From assembly GCA_964016875.1 (NCBI GenBank), contig OZ024721.1:42987088-43051087 (forward strand): a stretch of DNA of 64,000 nucleotides, written 5' to 3'. Source of the DNA: Fallopia convolvulus. Taxonomy: Eukaryota > Streptophyta > Magnoliopsida > Caryophyllales > Polygonaceae. Below, piece after piece: positions 44,922 through 54,939 of the stretch. Both the position numbers and the translations under genes were made by a program. Under the pieces are notes generated by a model, which worked only from the letters and a program-made list of their open reading frames with translations, had not been told where the DNA came from and did no database searches. The stretch's first letter is position 1, and each line of letters begins with the position of its first letter.

Positions 44922-46690
44922 AAATACCCCATACTTAAACTTGCTTGTCCTCAAGCAATCACTAAACAACAGTCAAAACCAAACAATCATACTCATCAAG
45001 CTAATAGCCATCATCTAAAAAGTAACTTCAACACATAGAAGAAAATAGCAAATGACTATTAATGTCATCACACATATATGCACCAAATAGACATAAGAAA
45101 ATACAATTTAACCTCACAAGGGATAATGTGTGTTTCACTCAACTCTCAAGTGTTTAGGCTTACAAATTCAATCTCTCAACTCATCTTATATACAAAAATT
45201 CATTCATATCACCAAACTCTCCACCTAAGATTTGTCAAAACAAGCAAAAAATCATCAAGAGAACTTAGGGGGCTCAATGAAAAACTTCATAGAAGCTTTC
45301 ATTCGGCCGGGTTGTAATGGGGCTTGGTTAAAACAAATAGGCGTGGAAATATTTTGGTCATGTGGTGCTAATAATATCCGGGAATCAAAGACTCCTAAAA
45401 ACTCACACATAAATAAAACACTTTCATACAAACAACATACCAAACTCACTCTTCAATATGCACTTCCTCTCTCACTCACCCATCATATCCTAGAAAGTCT
45501 CATAAAATAACTCAAAAAGAATCTCTGGATTATCCTTCAAACACAAATGCACAACTTACTTCCCTTTTCTTTTTCATCAACTTCTCTCTTTTTTTCTTTT
45601 GCTTCTTTATCCTTGCGCAACCTCGTTAACGAACCAACAAGGTCGTTAACGAGCTTCATCGTGTATTCTTCCTCACTTTTTTTCTTAACAATTTTCTTTT
45701 ATGCATCCTTTTTACCAAGAGACCTTTCTTTTTACAAAATAAACAAGAGACTTCCAATCTACCCTTCCCAACAATCCCTCAATCTCAAAACCAATCATAT
45801 CTTCTCACTCAACAAAACATACCTTTCCAAACTAAGTCCTGATCCCCGGATAGGGTCAAGCTTATCTCGGCTAGGGAACAATTTTGTGGAGCTAAAAATA
45901 AAAGGATTAAAGGCTCAAATTGGATCCAAAAAGAGGATAATAATAAGGGTGGATATGGATTAATAGGGCTTATGAAAAATAAGTTCTCTATCATATGACT
46001 TTCACAAGTAATGAACTATAAATCTCATATAGGTCTCAAGAAATAGATAACCATCATAATTCCAAGAGATAATATGCATATAGAGAGTAAATCACACAAG
46101 AAAAGAAGAGAGATTTTTTTGATGTTCTCCCTATAAAGCCAAAAATATATCTCACAAGGTAATTTTTTTTTTTGTTGGATTGCATCACTTATGCTAAAAA
46201 GTATACATGCTCAATTTTCATCATATGCTATTCCTTCCTAAAAACAACTTCAAAATAAGAATCAAGCTATACTATCAAAGACATGCTTGTAAGGATTTAT
46301 ATGATTATGCTAGCAACTACTATCATATGACCATAAGAAAAAGGGTATCTATCAATTCTAAAACTCTTTTTTTTTTATAAAATTAATTTTCAAATATTTT
46401 TTTCTCGATTTTTGATTTTTTTATGGAACAAAGAACTACTTGAAACACAAAAAACACATCAGACAAATAAGACATAAGTTTTCTTGCCTTTCCCACCCCA
46501 TACTTAAAATTACAGTGTCCCCACTGTAAGAAAAATAAGCAGAAGAAAAGAAAAGAAAAGAGAAAGAAAAACAGAAAAACTTACAAGATCTTAAAGCAGA
46601 AAACAAAACAATTCTTCAAACTGAATCAACGGTTAGGTGGTGGAAAATAATGCTCGAAGTGCCCCATGAAGTCATACATCGTCCTCCAAC
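44922..46690 (-). other. Non-coding interior of the Athila-like element
   Basis: AC-rich on the plus strand (long runs of A/C words) with only random frames. The end next to the LTR has the phrase CTTGAGGACAAGCAAG followed by AAGTATGGGG on the minus strand, a wording common before 3' LTRs of plant Ty3/gypsy elements. Confidence 0.55.
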
Positions 46691-46699
46691 TCTCTGCAT

Positions 46700-47990
46700 C
46701 ACCCGCCTCTCTCGATGCCTCGCATCCTCGAATGCCATGCGAGCGGAATAGACACTCTCCCATCTATCCATCCTCCGATGAATATGTGTTTACTGAAGGT
46801 TAAGCTGCTGCATCTGGGCAGAAAGATCTTCGACCCATGGAGGCGGGATACTCGATCCAGTATACTTGGGCTGAGGAGGTGGTTGGCAGTGAGGCTGGAA
46901 ATGGTCTTAAAAAAGAATCGGATTGTAAGGCATAAGACCATAAGACTGTGGGTCGGTAGGTTGCTGCGGGGGGTCGTTACCGATGCTGTGAGCCTCGGTA
47001 GGAGCCTCGGTAGAAGCCTCGAAGTGGTCGTTAACGACCTTGGCGGGCTCTTTAACGAAGATATTGTTGCCCAGAATTTCTGTATCGAGGTCATCATCCT
47101 CGATGTCGAGCTCCTCTATTCCTCCCTCGGTAGCTGCCTCTTCAGTCTCATCTTCATCTTCCATCTCTTCTCCCTCTCTTTCAAACCGGGACTCACATGG
47201 TCGGAGCGTTAACTCATCTTGCGGCTTGGGCTCTAACGGGAATGCATGCCCCGTCCATGCCTCGTACCAATTTGGTACATAAAGAAGCTCCAACTTATCT
47301 AGGGTGGGTGCAACATCTCGGCCTAGAACTTTTGTAGTGTACCCTTCTCGACCCTGAGTGAAAATACCGGAACTAAACCAATAGTTCCTATTAAGCAACT
47401 GAGCGTGAGCCGGTGTGTAGAGGGTGAGATCAACTCCAAGATTGGTTGCCAAGAGACTAACCAAATTCCCGCACCATACTTCCTTCGACTTGATCGACTT
47501 CTCAACATAGTATAGCCATTCATACCCCAAGTTCAATGGGGCGGGCTCCTCAAATAGAATGGTGCGGAGGCATGCAACTTCTAGTCTTCTATTTTTGTCG
47601 GCCTGTTCAACTCTCTATTAGGCCAGAATGTAGCGGCTAGGACTCGGAGAATGATCCGAAAAATGGGGTTGATGATGCTCGCCCCGAATAGTGCTGCATT
47701 GGAAGGCTCTACTTCCCCCGTAATGTAGCTCCAAGTCCTTGTCACCTTGTAGTCCTTTAGACTGTAATCTCGAGATGGATTCGGGAGCTCAAGAATAGCA
47801 TTGAACTCTGCCAAAGTAAACTCACGGTTCACATTACCGAGCCTGAATCTGATTCATCCCTCCGAAGTCTTCGTCTGGAATCTTGTCTCTAGAGTGGCTA
47901 GGAACTCGGATGTGGGAGCCGGGAAGTGTGGTACATTCTCCTTCTTCAACAAGTGAGGCACACCGAGAATGGCGAAGGCCTCCTTGACAT
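46700..47990 (-). pseudogene. Athila-type ORF1/gag-like protein, broken
   Basis: Minus-strand pieces: 47990-47835 (ILGVPHLLKKENVPHFPAPT), 47832-47581 (REFTLAEFNAILELPNPSRD, KVTRTWSYITGEV, NPIFRIILRVLAATFWPNRE) and 47536-46907 (VWCGNLVSLLATNLGVDLTL, DKLELLYVPNWYEAW, then a Glu/Asp-rich tail). The FTLAEF...LP and WPNRE wording matches the putative plant transposon protein domain seen in Athila-like ORF1. Frames change between the pieces. The N-terminus was removed together with the rest of the 5' LTR at 48000/48001. Confidence 0.62.
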
Positions 47991-48000
47991 CATCATTCAC

Positions 48001-48212
48001 CCGTCTTCCACCATAGTACTCAATTCAGCTCCAAAAAGCGCTCCTTCCTTTCTCAAAACCTACAAAAAGACACAAAACGGAGTAGCTTCCATACTTTTCA
48101 CAAAATATGCAAACTCATCCAAAAACACACAAAACTAACCCTGAAGCTACTAAAACTAAACCTAACATACTAAGAAAACACACTAAAAACTAGACCAAAA
48201 ACATGAATATCA
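48001..48212 (-). repeat. Truncated LTR (5' LTR in element orientation)
   Basis: 212 bp matching 44710-44921 with three substitutions. It passes directly into gag-like sequence, so an internal deletion removed about 1.28 kb of LTR plus the primer-binding site. Confidence 0.85.
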
Positions 48213-48217
48213 CGCCC

Positions 48218-49261
48218 ACAAGATGTTCCTTTAGGGAAACTTCTAATCCTGCTTAAAACAACTTCCTTAAAGGTAGAAATCGCCGCAACATTAGCACAAA
48301 AAGGAGGCAATATAGGACACGGAGCACGGGGATGCTTCTTCTCTAACTCCTTCAGAGTCTCCGCATTCTTAAACGCAATCCCAGACGATGTCAAAACCCT
48401 AATAGAGGCAGAGAAGTGCCCATCACTAACCTTCCTCATACATTGCCTTCGGTTCCGCTCTTCCAAACTAGTTGTCTCCTCCAAAACCTTACCCTCAGCT
48501 AAAGCGCGTCAAAATCCACCCTCCTTGAGTAGCTCATTGAGCAAAGCCTCTGGTCCACCAGGCTCTCTCCAAACACGAAGAGCCCGTGCAATACCTTCAA
48601 CTTGACAACAACCTCTTCTCCCTGACTTGCTATCGGGGAGAATCCGATTAACTCTAAGCGTGAATAAAGGGAGAAGAAGCAAGGTCTTGAGGGAAGCAAC
48701 GACTTTATCAAGAGAAGCTTTAAGGCACCGAGAAAAGCCAAGGTGATTGGCTTTGGGGATACTCTTAACAGTGCGACATTTACCTCCCAAAACTTCATGC
48801 AGTAACTCAATGTTGACAGACAGAGAAGAGGAAGCTCCACTAGACACCGCCACATCACCACATTCAATCCCACGGTCCCTATCGCGAGATGGACGTGGGA
48901 TACCTTGGATATAAAATATGGGACCACCGACAACACCTTTACACTGAGGCCCGGAAACATCAAAACCGCCAACATGTTTGCAACTCTTAGATAAGGCATG
49001 AGTTCAAAGACAAGTTCCACACATCCAAATATTTAGCCCTTGCAAAGTACTTTCCAAGGCTGAAAAAAGACTAGAGTCACTGCCAATAAGCAACTTGTTC
49101 CTATCAATAGCAGAACCATCCACCAAATGTACAAGCTTGAAATGTTGGACAAGAGAACTAGCCTTCAAGCCACGACCCCCACCATTCCTGCAATTATCAC
49201 GATCTCGAAAGGAACACTGAAAAAAACTCCCCATTGCCCAACACAACAGCAGCAAGAGCAA
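48218..49261 (-). pseudogene. N-terminal part of the RLE-type LINE protein
   Basis: A finger-like segment (QCSFRDRDNC followed by SSLVQHFKLVHL, a C2H2 arrangement) and WMCGTCL at 49261-49000. The linker is at 48853-48500 (VARALRVW-like WREPGGPEALLNELL). Then 48484-48218 has LEERNRRQCMRKVSDGHFSA, IRVLTSSGIA, ELEKKHPRAPC and SFPKGTSCGRD. The last motif continues across the LTR insertion into AFRAQHFVD. Frames differ between segments, so it is a pseudogene. Confidence 0.68.
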
Positions 49262-49700
49262 AAACCATACTCAAACACAAACAACAGCAGAGCAAAAACA
49301 CAAACCAGACTCCAACACAACAACAGCTGAGCAAAATCAGACTCCAAACCAGTAGAACCAAGACACAACACAAAGCAGCAACACAACAAACCAGTAGCAA
49401 AACAAAGCAGGCAAAGCAGAAAACTTCAAGACAAACCAAGAACCTCACAACAACGAACCAAGAACCAGCAGGTCACGATAAAAAAAACACAAGAACGACA
49501 CCACGATCAAACAAAGCAGCAGGTCACGCACACGAACGAACGAAAGCAGCACAAGAGACACAGACACATAACGAACAACCCACGCAACCTTTGAAGGACG
49601 ACAACACGATCAAAGAAGAAGACAAACCATACCCACGCCGAACAACAACCGGAAGAACAATAAGAGCCCTAAAATTCGACCTGCAATAGACGACGAACCC

Positions 49701-50060
49701 ATGCTTTACCCACGCCGGTGACAGAACTCCGATGCCCTAAAAACGCCCTAATCGCCCGACGCTTGACACCCTAATCGCCCGACGCCCTAAACCAAGGATG
49801 GGGGAAGCGGGCCGGAGCGATGTGGTCCTGGTGGTGGGCCGGGCGGCAACGCGGCGTGGCTCATTCGACGTGGCTCATTCCTTGTTCGATGACGGACTTT
49901 ACTTTAGAGTTCGATTTTAAAATAAAAAAATTATTTTTTTTTGTTGTCGTTCTTTTATCTTTTTTATTCAAAGATGAGTTTCCGTTTTTTGGTCACCAAG
50001 CAGGAAAAAGCCTGTAAAAAAAGCTTTTATTCTAAGAAGAAGAATCTCATTCAAGTATCG
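49701..50060. other. GC-rich then T-rich boundary, no gene seen
   Basis: The start of the RLE-type LINE (with the twofold GCGTCGGGCGATTAGGG) grades into T-rich DNA that forms the reverse complement of an L1 tail. Confidence 0.45.
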
Positions 50061-51640
50061 TCATAGACTCATAGTGTTTGAGGGAAGAACATTAAATTCA
50101 GAATACATAGAATGTAAATTAAAGGAATGATGAGCGAGGCTATTCGCCACTTGATTTGCCATTCTTGGGACGTAGCTAACCTTCACTTCACAAATTTTAT
50201 CAGCCATGAGGTACCTGCACCTTTGAAGGAGATAGTATTCCGGATGAGTCGAGATTGTTGGAGAGTTCAGAAGTTTGCATTCCACCATCAAATCCGTTTC
50301 CACCAAAAGCTGATCTACATGGAGTTTCTTTGCCATAACAATACCATGGTAAATAGCCCAGATTTCTGAAGCAAGGACAGAACAATCGCCCTGGTGAAGC
50401 ATGAATGCCCAAATGAGATTACCCTTGGGAGTTCCTAATCAGGCCGCTGCCACCAGCTTTTCTAATGTTGCCTTTGACAACTCCATCGACATTCAATTTG
50501 CACTAGCGTGCAGGTGGACTACCCCAACGAGTTTGGCTTAAATTCCACGACCTGCTTGGATTCAAATTTTGGTTCTTATATTTGGTTGCTTTAAAAACAA
50601 CAGCTTGTTGAACAACCACTTTTAATAAGCTGGAAATCGAGTCTTTCCCATCAAAAACAATTTGATTCCTGATCTTCCAAGTTTACCAAACCATCAAAGC
50701 AAAGGTAGTATTTCATTTGGCATCCAAACTTATACCAAGTTCAAACCAACTCATGAAATCCGAACACGAGAAGAAGTTCAAAGGCAACTGATTTCCTGAG
50801 AGCGTCAGCCACACCAGCTGTATGGAGGAGCAGTCATGGAGTAAGTGTAGTAAAGACTCATCTTGGCCACACCTGGGAAACACCGAGTCATTAGCAAGAT
50901 TTCTCCTGACCCGATTAATATTGCACAGAACAACATCGTGTGCAGCCAGATGCAGGAAATGTTTCACTCTCTGCTAGCATCAATCTTCTAGATTTTATTC
51001 TAAATTGGCCTATGATGATCCACATGAGAATTCCTAAGAAGTTTAACCGCGGAGCTGGTTTTGAATTCCCCAGATTTCGAGGGACCCCAAAAGAATTTAT
51101 CTGGCGCATCATCACTTTCATCAACTATTATGGCCTCAAGTTTGCGAAAGTTATCAGTCGGAAGTAGGTTCCCTATCAGGTTCCAGTTCCAGGTATTATC
51201 ATGCCAAAACTCATTAACTGTTGTCCCCTCTAGATCTGGGTCAAGAGGCGAGCTAACAAGCTTAGAAAGAGGTTTGGAATTAGCCCAACAATGTGACCAA
51301 AAGAGGCTTGATCTTCCATTGCCAATTATGGCTCGCGGGCATTTCATTAACAATTCCGCGCCATCAACAATCCTCTTCCACGAGGCCAACTTCTAAACAT
51401 GTCAACATCAGCCCTACTTTGACAATATTTGCTGTCGATAACCCTCGACCACAAAGAAGATGGTTCATTGAGAACACGCCATCTGAGTTTTGCCAACAGA
51501 CCTGTATTACTGTCCCTCGTGTTTCTTAACCCCAAACCATCTTCTTTACATGGTGATGAAAGATCTTGATGTTGCAAGTGGTGCAAGGCAATCCGAGGAA
51601 GACCCGATCAATCTTGAGGAAAGAACTTCTATTCTGGCTT
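50061..51640 (-). mobile_element. 5'-truncated L1-type LINE
   Basis: Minus-strand pieces from 5' to 3': 51586-51347 (KEDGLGLRNTRDSNTGLLAK, LRWRVLNEPSSLWSRVI); 51389-51000 (RAIIGNGRSSLFWSHCW, DKFFWGPSKSGEFKTSSAVK); 50967-50713 (zf-RVT: CNINRVRRNLANDSVFPRCG, LLHLLHDCSSIQLVWL); and 50402-50061 (RNase H-like: ASEIWAIYHGIVMAK, ETDLMVECKLL, VPRMANQVANSLAHH). This is the normal C-terminal order of L1 ORF2. The RT and endonuclease are missing, and frames are broken. Confidence 0.8.
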
Positions 51641-52934
51641 CATGATGGAAGATCTTCCTCGTCCGGACTCGGAATAGGGTGATTCCAAATCCCAGAGTTA
51701 AATCGACGAGTCTTCTTTAATCCATAAAAATATGAAGTCAAAATCCTTTGTGGTTTGAAAGTTATGGCTGTTTTACGGATGTGTTGCTGAATCCACCGGG
51801 ATGGGATTTCGACTTGTTGATGGTGTTTTTGAAGCAGATTATGGATCTGATTTTGATTGAGAATGAGATGGTGTCTTTAAGTATGAAAGGTGATGGAAAT
51901 AGACAATGAAAATCGAGGAACGGGATGGACATGGACGAATCTCCAAGAGGATGTGACTCAACTCTCGGAAACACGAACTAAAAGGTTCGTTCTAGGATAT
52001 GACGCACCTAGATGAATCTCCGGGTTTGTAATCAATATGACTCACGAATCCAATGATCTAATCTGAAAATGGAAAGGCAAAAACAATGGAAATTCGTTTC
52101 AAATAAAAGGAGACAAGGGTTTGAAGGTTTTCTTGTTCAATCTTGTCTAACTAGCAAATGCTCCTCCTAACCCTTTTTATCCCACATGGGCATCTAACCC
52201 CAACCTCCCATAAATAAGGATTTATTTCAAAAATAAACCAAGCTATCCAAATGTTTATAAAATACCCTTACAACTCATAAAACAATTACACACACTTGGC
52301 CTTCAAAATAACCACAAACTGAGCATCACGACGCCGGTGTGGCCGCATCAAAAGGAGGCTCTCAGCGCTTGGTTGGCTCAGGACACCTTTCATGGGCATG
52401 CTTGGCATCATTGATCTTTATTTGATGAGTAGGAGACCCTGCCAAAAGATAGCCTGATGGAACCCAGTTGATGTGAACCCCGTTGAGGATTCACTAGCGG
52501 ATCTTGACATGGACGCGTATTAGGTCTCTTTACCAATCGAACAGGATAGATTTGAGGCCGAATCCTAGACTGGGTTTGAGAGAGAAGTGAAAGGATTGAG
52601 AAGGGGGCCTAGTTTGACATAGGCCAGGAGAATATGGGGTCGAGAAAAGAATATTGGTTGACGCCTTAGTAATAACTTCTGGAGTAAACTCGACAGCAAT
52701 TCGGTATATTAATCAAAGTGTGCCGAAATACATAAGAGGAGGCTCCTTTATATAAAGGAGCTCCAAAATCCTAGCTAGAAAACCCTAGAAGCGTGGGGGA
52801 TTAGGTTTGCGTATGCAAGCGGCCCGACATCAAGCCCAAGCCCATGAAACAAACAATAATAATAGAAATGACATAAATGGTAAGGTTCAGAATGTAAATA
52901 ATACTAAAAACGGCCATAAAGATAGATAATCACG
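51641..52934. other. Intergenic, possibly a decayed LTR
   Basis: No coding signal. At 52742-52761 a perfect 20-bp palindrome, GCTCCTTTATATAAAGGAGC, surrounds a TATA-like core and is followed by AAACCCTAGAAG and GGGGGATTAGG. This arrangement is common in plant LTR promoters, but no terminal repeats were found. Confidence 0.4.
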
Positions 52935-53230
52935 GTGGCCATGTCGCGAGTGTCGCGACAAGGTTGTGACAAGGCGTCGGCGCGCCAGCGCAAGGCGTGT
53001 CACGACACACTAGGTGTGGCACGACACGACCAAGGCACGCAGCGCAGCCAAGGCTGTCACGACACGCTAGGCGTGGCACGACAGGCCATGGTGCGCGGCA
53101 CACGCGATCCTCATGTCACGACGCCGGGTTGGCCCGACGCGAATATGGGGGTCGGTATTGAGGTATAGTATTCGGTACCGAGCGTGGCTGGCACGGTACC
53201 GACCCAAGGTGGCTCGGTGCTGGCTCCGAT
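52935..53230. repeat. GC-rich tandem repeat
   Basis: A unit of about 63 bp containing GTCACGACAC, CTAGGYGTGGCACGACA and CCAAGGC-like words occurs about twice (around 52998 and 53061), with further GTCGCGACA and GTCACGACG words on each side. An open frame across 52935-53168 just reads through the repeat. Confidence 0.6.
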
Positions 53231-53429
53231 GACGGTGAGGCACTTGAAGAGGGGGGCGTCGGTGGATGCGCCATGGCTTGCGTAGACTCGCGCGACGAGG
53301 GACGTCGTGGCTCGAGCTATGGCACGGGTCCGGGCTCGAGTAATGGGTCCGTTGGAGCGCACGGACAAGTCTTCCTCTTCTTGGCTTGCCGTCAGTGAGG
53401 GGGTCACATCACCAACCCAATCACAAAAA

Positions 53430-53640
53430 CGCTGAGGAGAGAAGTTTGCACCCTCGGAAGAGTACACACGTTCATCAGCCGTCATGGTGGCATTAAAATC
53501 GCCAGCTACAACCCGTTGGAGGTTGTTCGCAACAGCAAAATTCTTTAAACTATCCCATAAGTGTTCTCGATCACTCGAAATGAGCAACTAAATATGAGTT
53601 TCCTTACTTGCAGTCGAGATATACATTTCCATCTTTTTAT
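53430..53640 (-). pseudogene. L1-type LINE endonuclease fragment
   Basis: Minus strand: YISTASKETHI, a stop, then SSDREHLWDSLKNFAVANNL and VVAGDFNATMTADERVYSSE, which matches the APE-type endonuclease of plant L1 (LW..L...GDFN). Beyond about 53430 it fuses to unrelated repeat DNA, so it is a scrap. Confidence 0.65.
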
Positions 53641-54547
53641 CGCGTTCACTCTTCTGAAATCATTTTTTCAATTTTCTAAAACGTTACCCGAGCGGCCCTC
53701 ACCCGAGTATATAACCGATTAATCATTAATGCATAGATGAACACGATTATATTCGAAACTATCAGTCAAATACCAACTCGAATAAGTAACCTTAACTGAC
53801 ACCCGAAACAATCTGAAAATGATACCCAAAACAATTCAATTATACTCGACACTATAAACCCAAATTGGTGTCTTTGGGAACAAGAAATAACTAATGTATT
53901 AGATTAATTATACACCATGATTTCTTTTTTTTTTCCGTAAAAACATAACTTATAATAATACAAAGTATCCACTTTAAATCAATATCCACTTTAAACAAAA
54001 ATAATACAAGACCCTTTTCTGATATAAAAGATGACATGACAATTGGAAAGCACGCATAAAAAAATTTTACACCACATTTTTTTCCATTTTTTAATAAAAC
54101 CTCATATTAATCACCAAAAAAACCAAACTAAAACCACAAAATTAAAAACATCGACATCTGCGATTTGTGAACCACGAAGGATGAAATTCAAAACCTAGAA
54201 CCACGAAGAATAATGAAGGAGAGAAAGAAAAAAACATTTAAGCTCCATCATGTGCCATCTACGATTACGAGAGGAGAGAAATCAAGGGCAAAAGTTAGAA
54301 CGTTGGGGCACGAAAGCTCATAGGCGATTTTTTATTTGTGGAGAAGAGGAGTTCATCAATCATCAATTCGATGAGTTTACCAATGATGAGTTAATTTATG
54401 CATTTAGATGTATTTTTTGTTGATATTATGCAAATCTTTTGATTATATATTATCATTTTTCTTGGCATGGTCCAAGGATTATTCATGCTCCATCGTATAC
54501 ATCATGTTCAATGTCTATTTGTGTGCGTGATTCCAATCTAATCTAAA
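53641..54547. other. Intergenic, no gene seen
   Basis: AT-rich, with A and T homopolymers; no coding or structured repeat recognised. Confidence 0.5.
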
Positions 54548-54900
54548 TGAATCTCATGTGAAGAAAGTGAAAAGAATCTTTAGGTACTTGAAAGGGAGTG
54601 AATTTTTTTTGTCATTGGTATTCGAGAAACAATTCCTTTGAACTTGTTGCTTATACAGAGGCTGATTTTGCTGGCCAATTAGTGGATAGGAAAAGCACAT
54701 CTGGTATGGCACAATTCCTAGGACCTTGTTTAGTTTCTTGGGGATCAAAGAAGCAAAATTTTGTTTTTCTCTCCACAAAAGAAGCAGAATAAGTGGTTGT
54801 TACATCATGTTGTTCCTAGGTACTATGGCATAAACAACAACAGGAGAATTACGGTATGTCTCTTGGAACTTTTCCTATCAAGTGTGATAACACTAGTGTT
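54548..54900 (+). pseudogene. Copia RNase H fragment
   Basis: Translates to KRIFRYLKGS, WYSRNNSFELVAYTEADFAG, DRKSTSGMAQFLG, VSWGSKKQNFVFLSTKEAE, a stop, then CCS and KCDNTSV. These are the RNase H signature phrases of Copia pol. Stops and a frameshift are present. It ends abruptly against L1 sequence on the other strand. Confidence 0.8.
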
Positions 54901-54939
54901 ATACGGTATTTGCGATTTGTTTTGCCTCGCAAATCACCT

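Larger units (their letters stand above)
43430..48212 (-). mobile_element. Non-autonomous Athila-like LTR retrotransposon
   Basis: A 4783-bp insertion in the RLE-type LINE. The target duplication is TGCCC (43425-43429) / CGCCC (48213-48217), one mismatch. Removing the insert and one copy rejoins the LINE frame as SCGRD-AFRAQHFVDV. In its own (minus) orientation the LTR runs TGATATTC...CTCAATA. The left copy is complete (43430-44921) and the right copy is cut to 212 bp (48001-48212). A polypurine-like stretch (AAGTATGGGGTATTT) precedes the complete 3' LTR. Only a gag/ORF1-like region is present; no protease, RT or integrase was found. Confidence 0.83.
41215..49700 (-). mobile_element. LINE-like element with a predicted restriction-like endonuclease, split by an LTR element
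   Basis: On the minus strand: a GC-rich 5' region (about 49830-49300, with GCGTCGGGCGATTAGGG repeated twice near 49760); a C2H2-type finger region (49261-49130); a linker (48853-48218); [LTR insertion 43430-48212]; then RT and a C-terminal CCHC plus endonuclease-like region (43429-41271). A short AT-rich 3' UTR follows with A-rich sequence at about 41215. I place it among early-branching, restriction-like-endonuclease LINEs by motif order; most plant LINEs are L1 or RTE with APE endonucleases. The 5' boundary is uncertain. Confidence 0.68.

Noticed and set aside
46715..47212. 165-codon plus-strand frame
   Set aside because: Antisense of the Athila-like ORF1 region; the minus strand has the recognisable motifs.
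48499..49020. 173-codon minus-strand frame
   Set aside because: Offset from the frame that carries the family motifs (48853-48509). Leu/Val/Ser-rich shadow.
49234..49689. Thr/Gln/Lys-rich 151-codon plus-strand frame
   Set aside because: Composition-driven antisense of the leader of the RLE-type LINE.
52935..53587. Two overlapping frames across the GC-rich repeat
   Set aside because: Repeat read-through. Only the LINE endonuclease scrap at 53430-53640 is meaningful.
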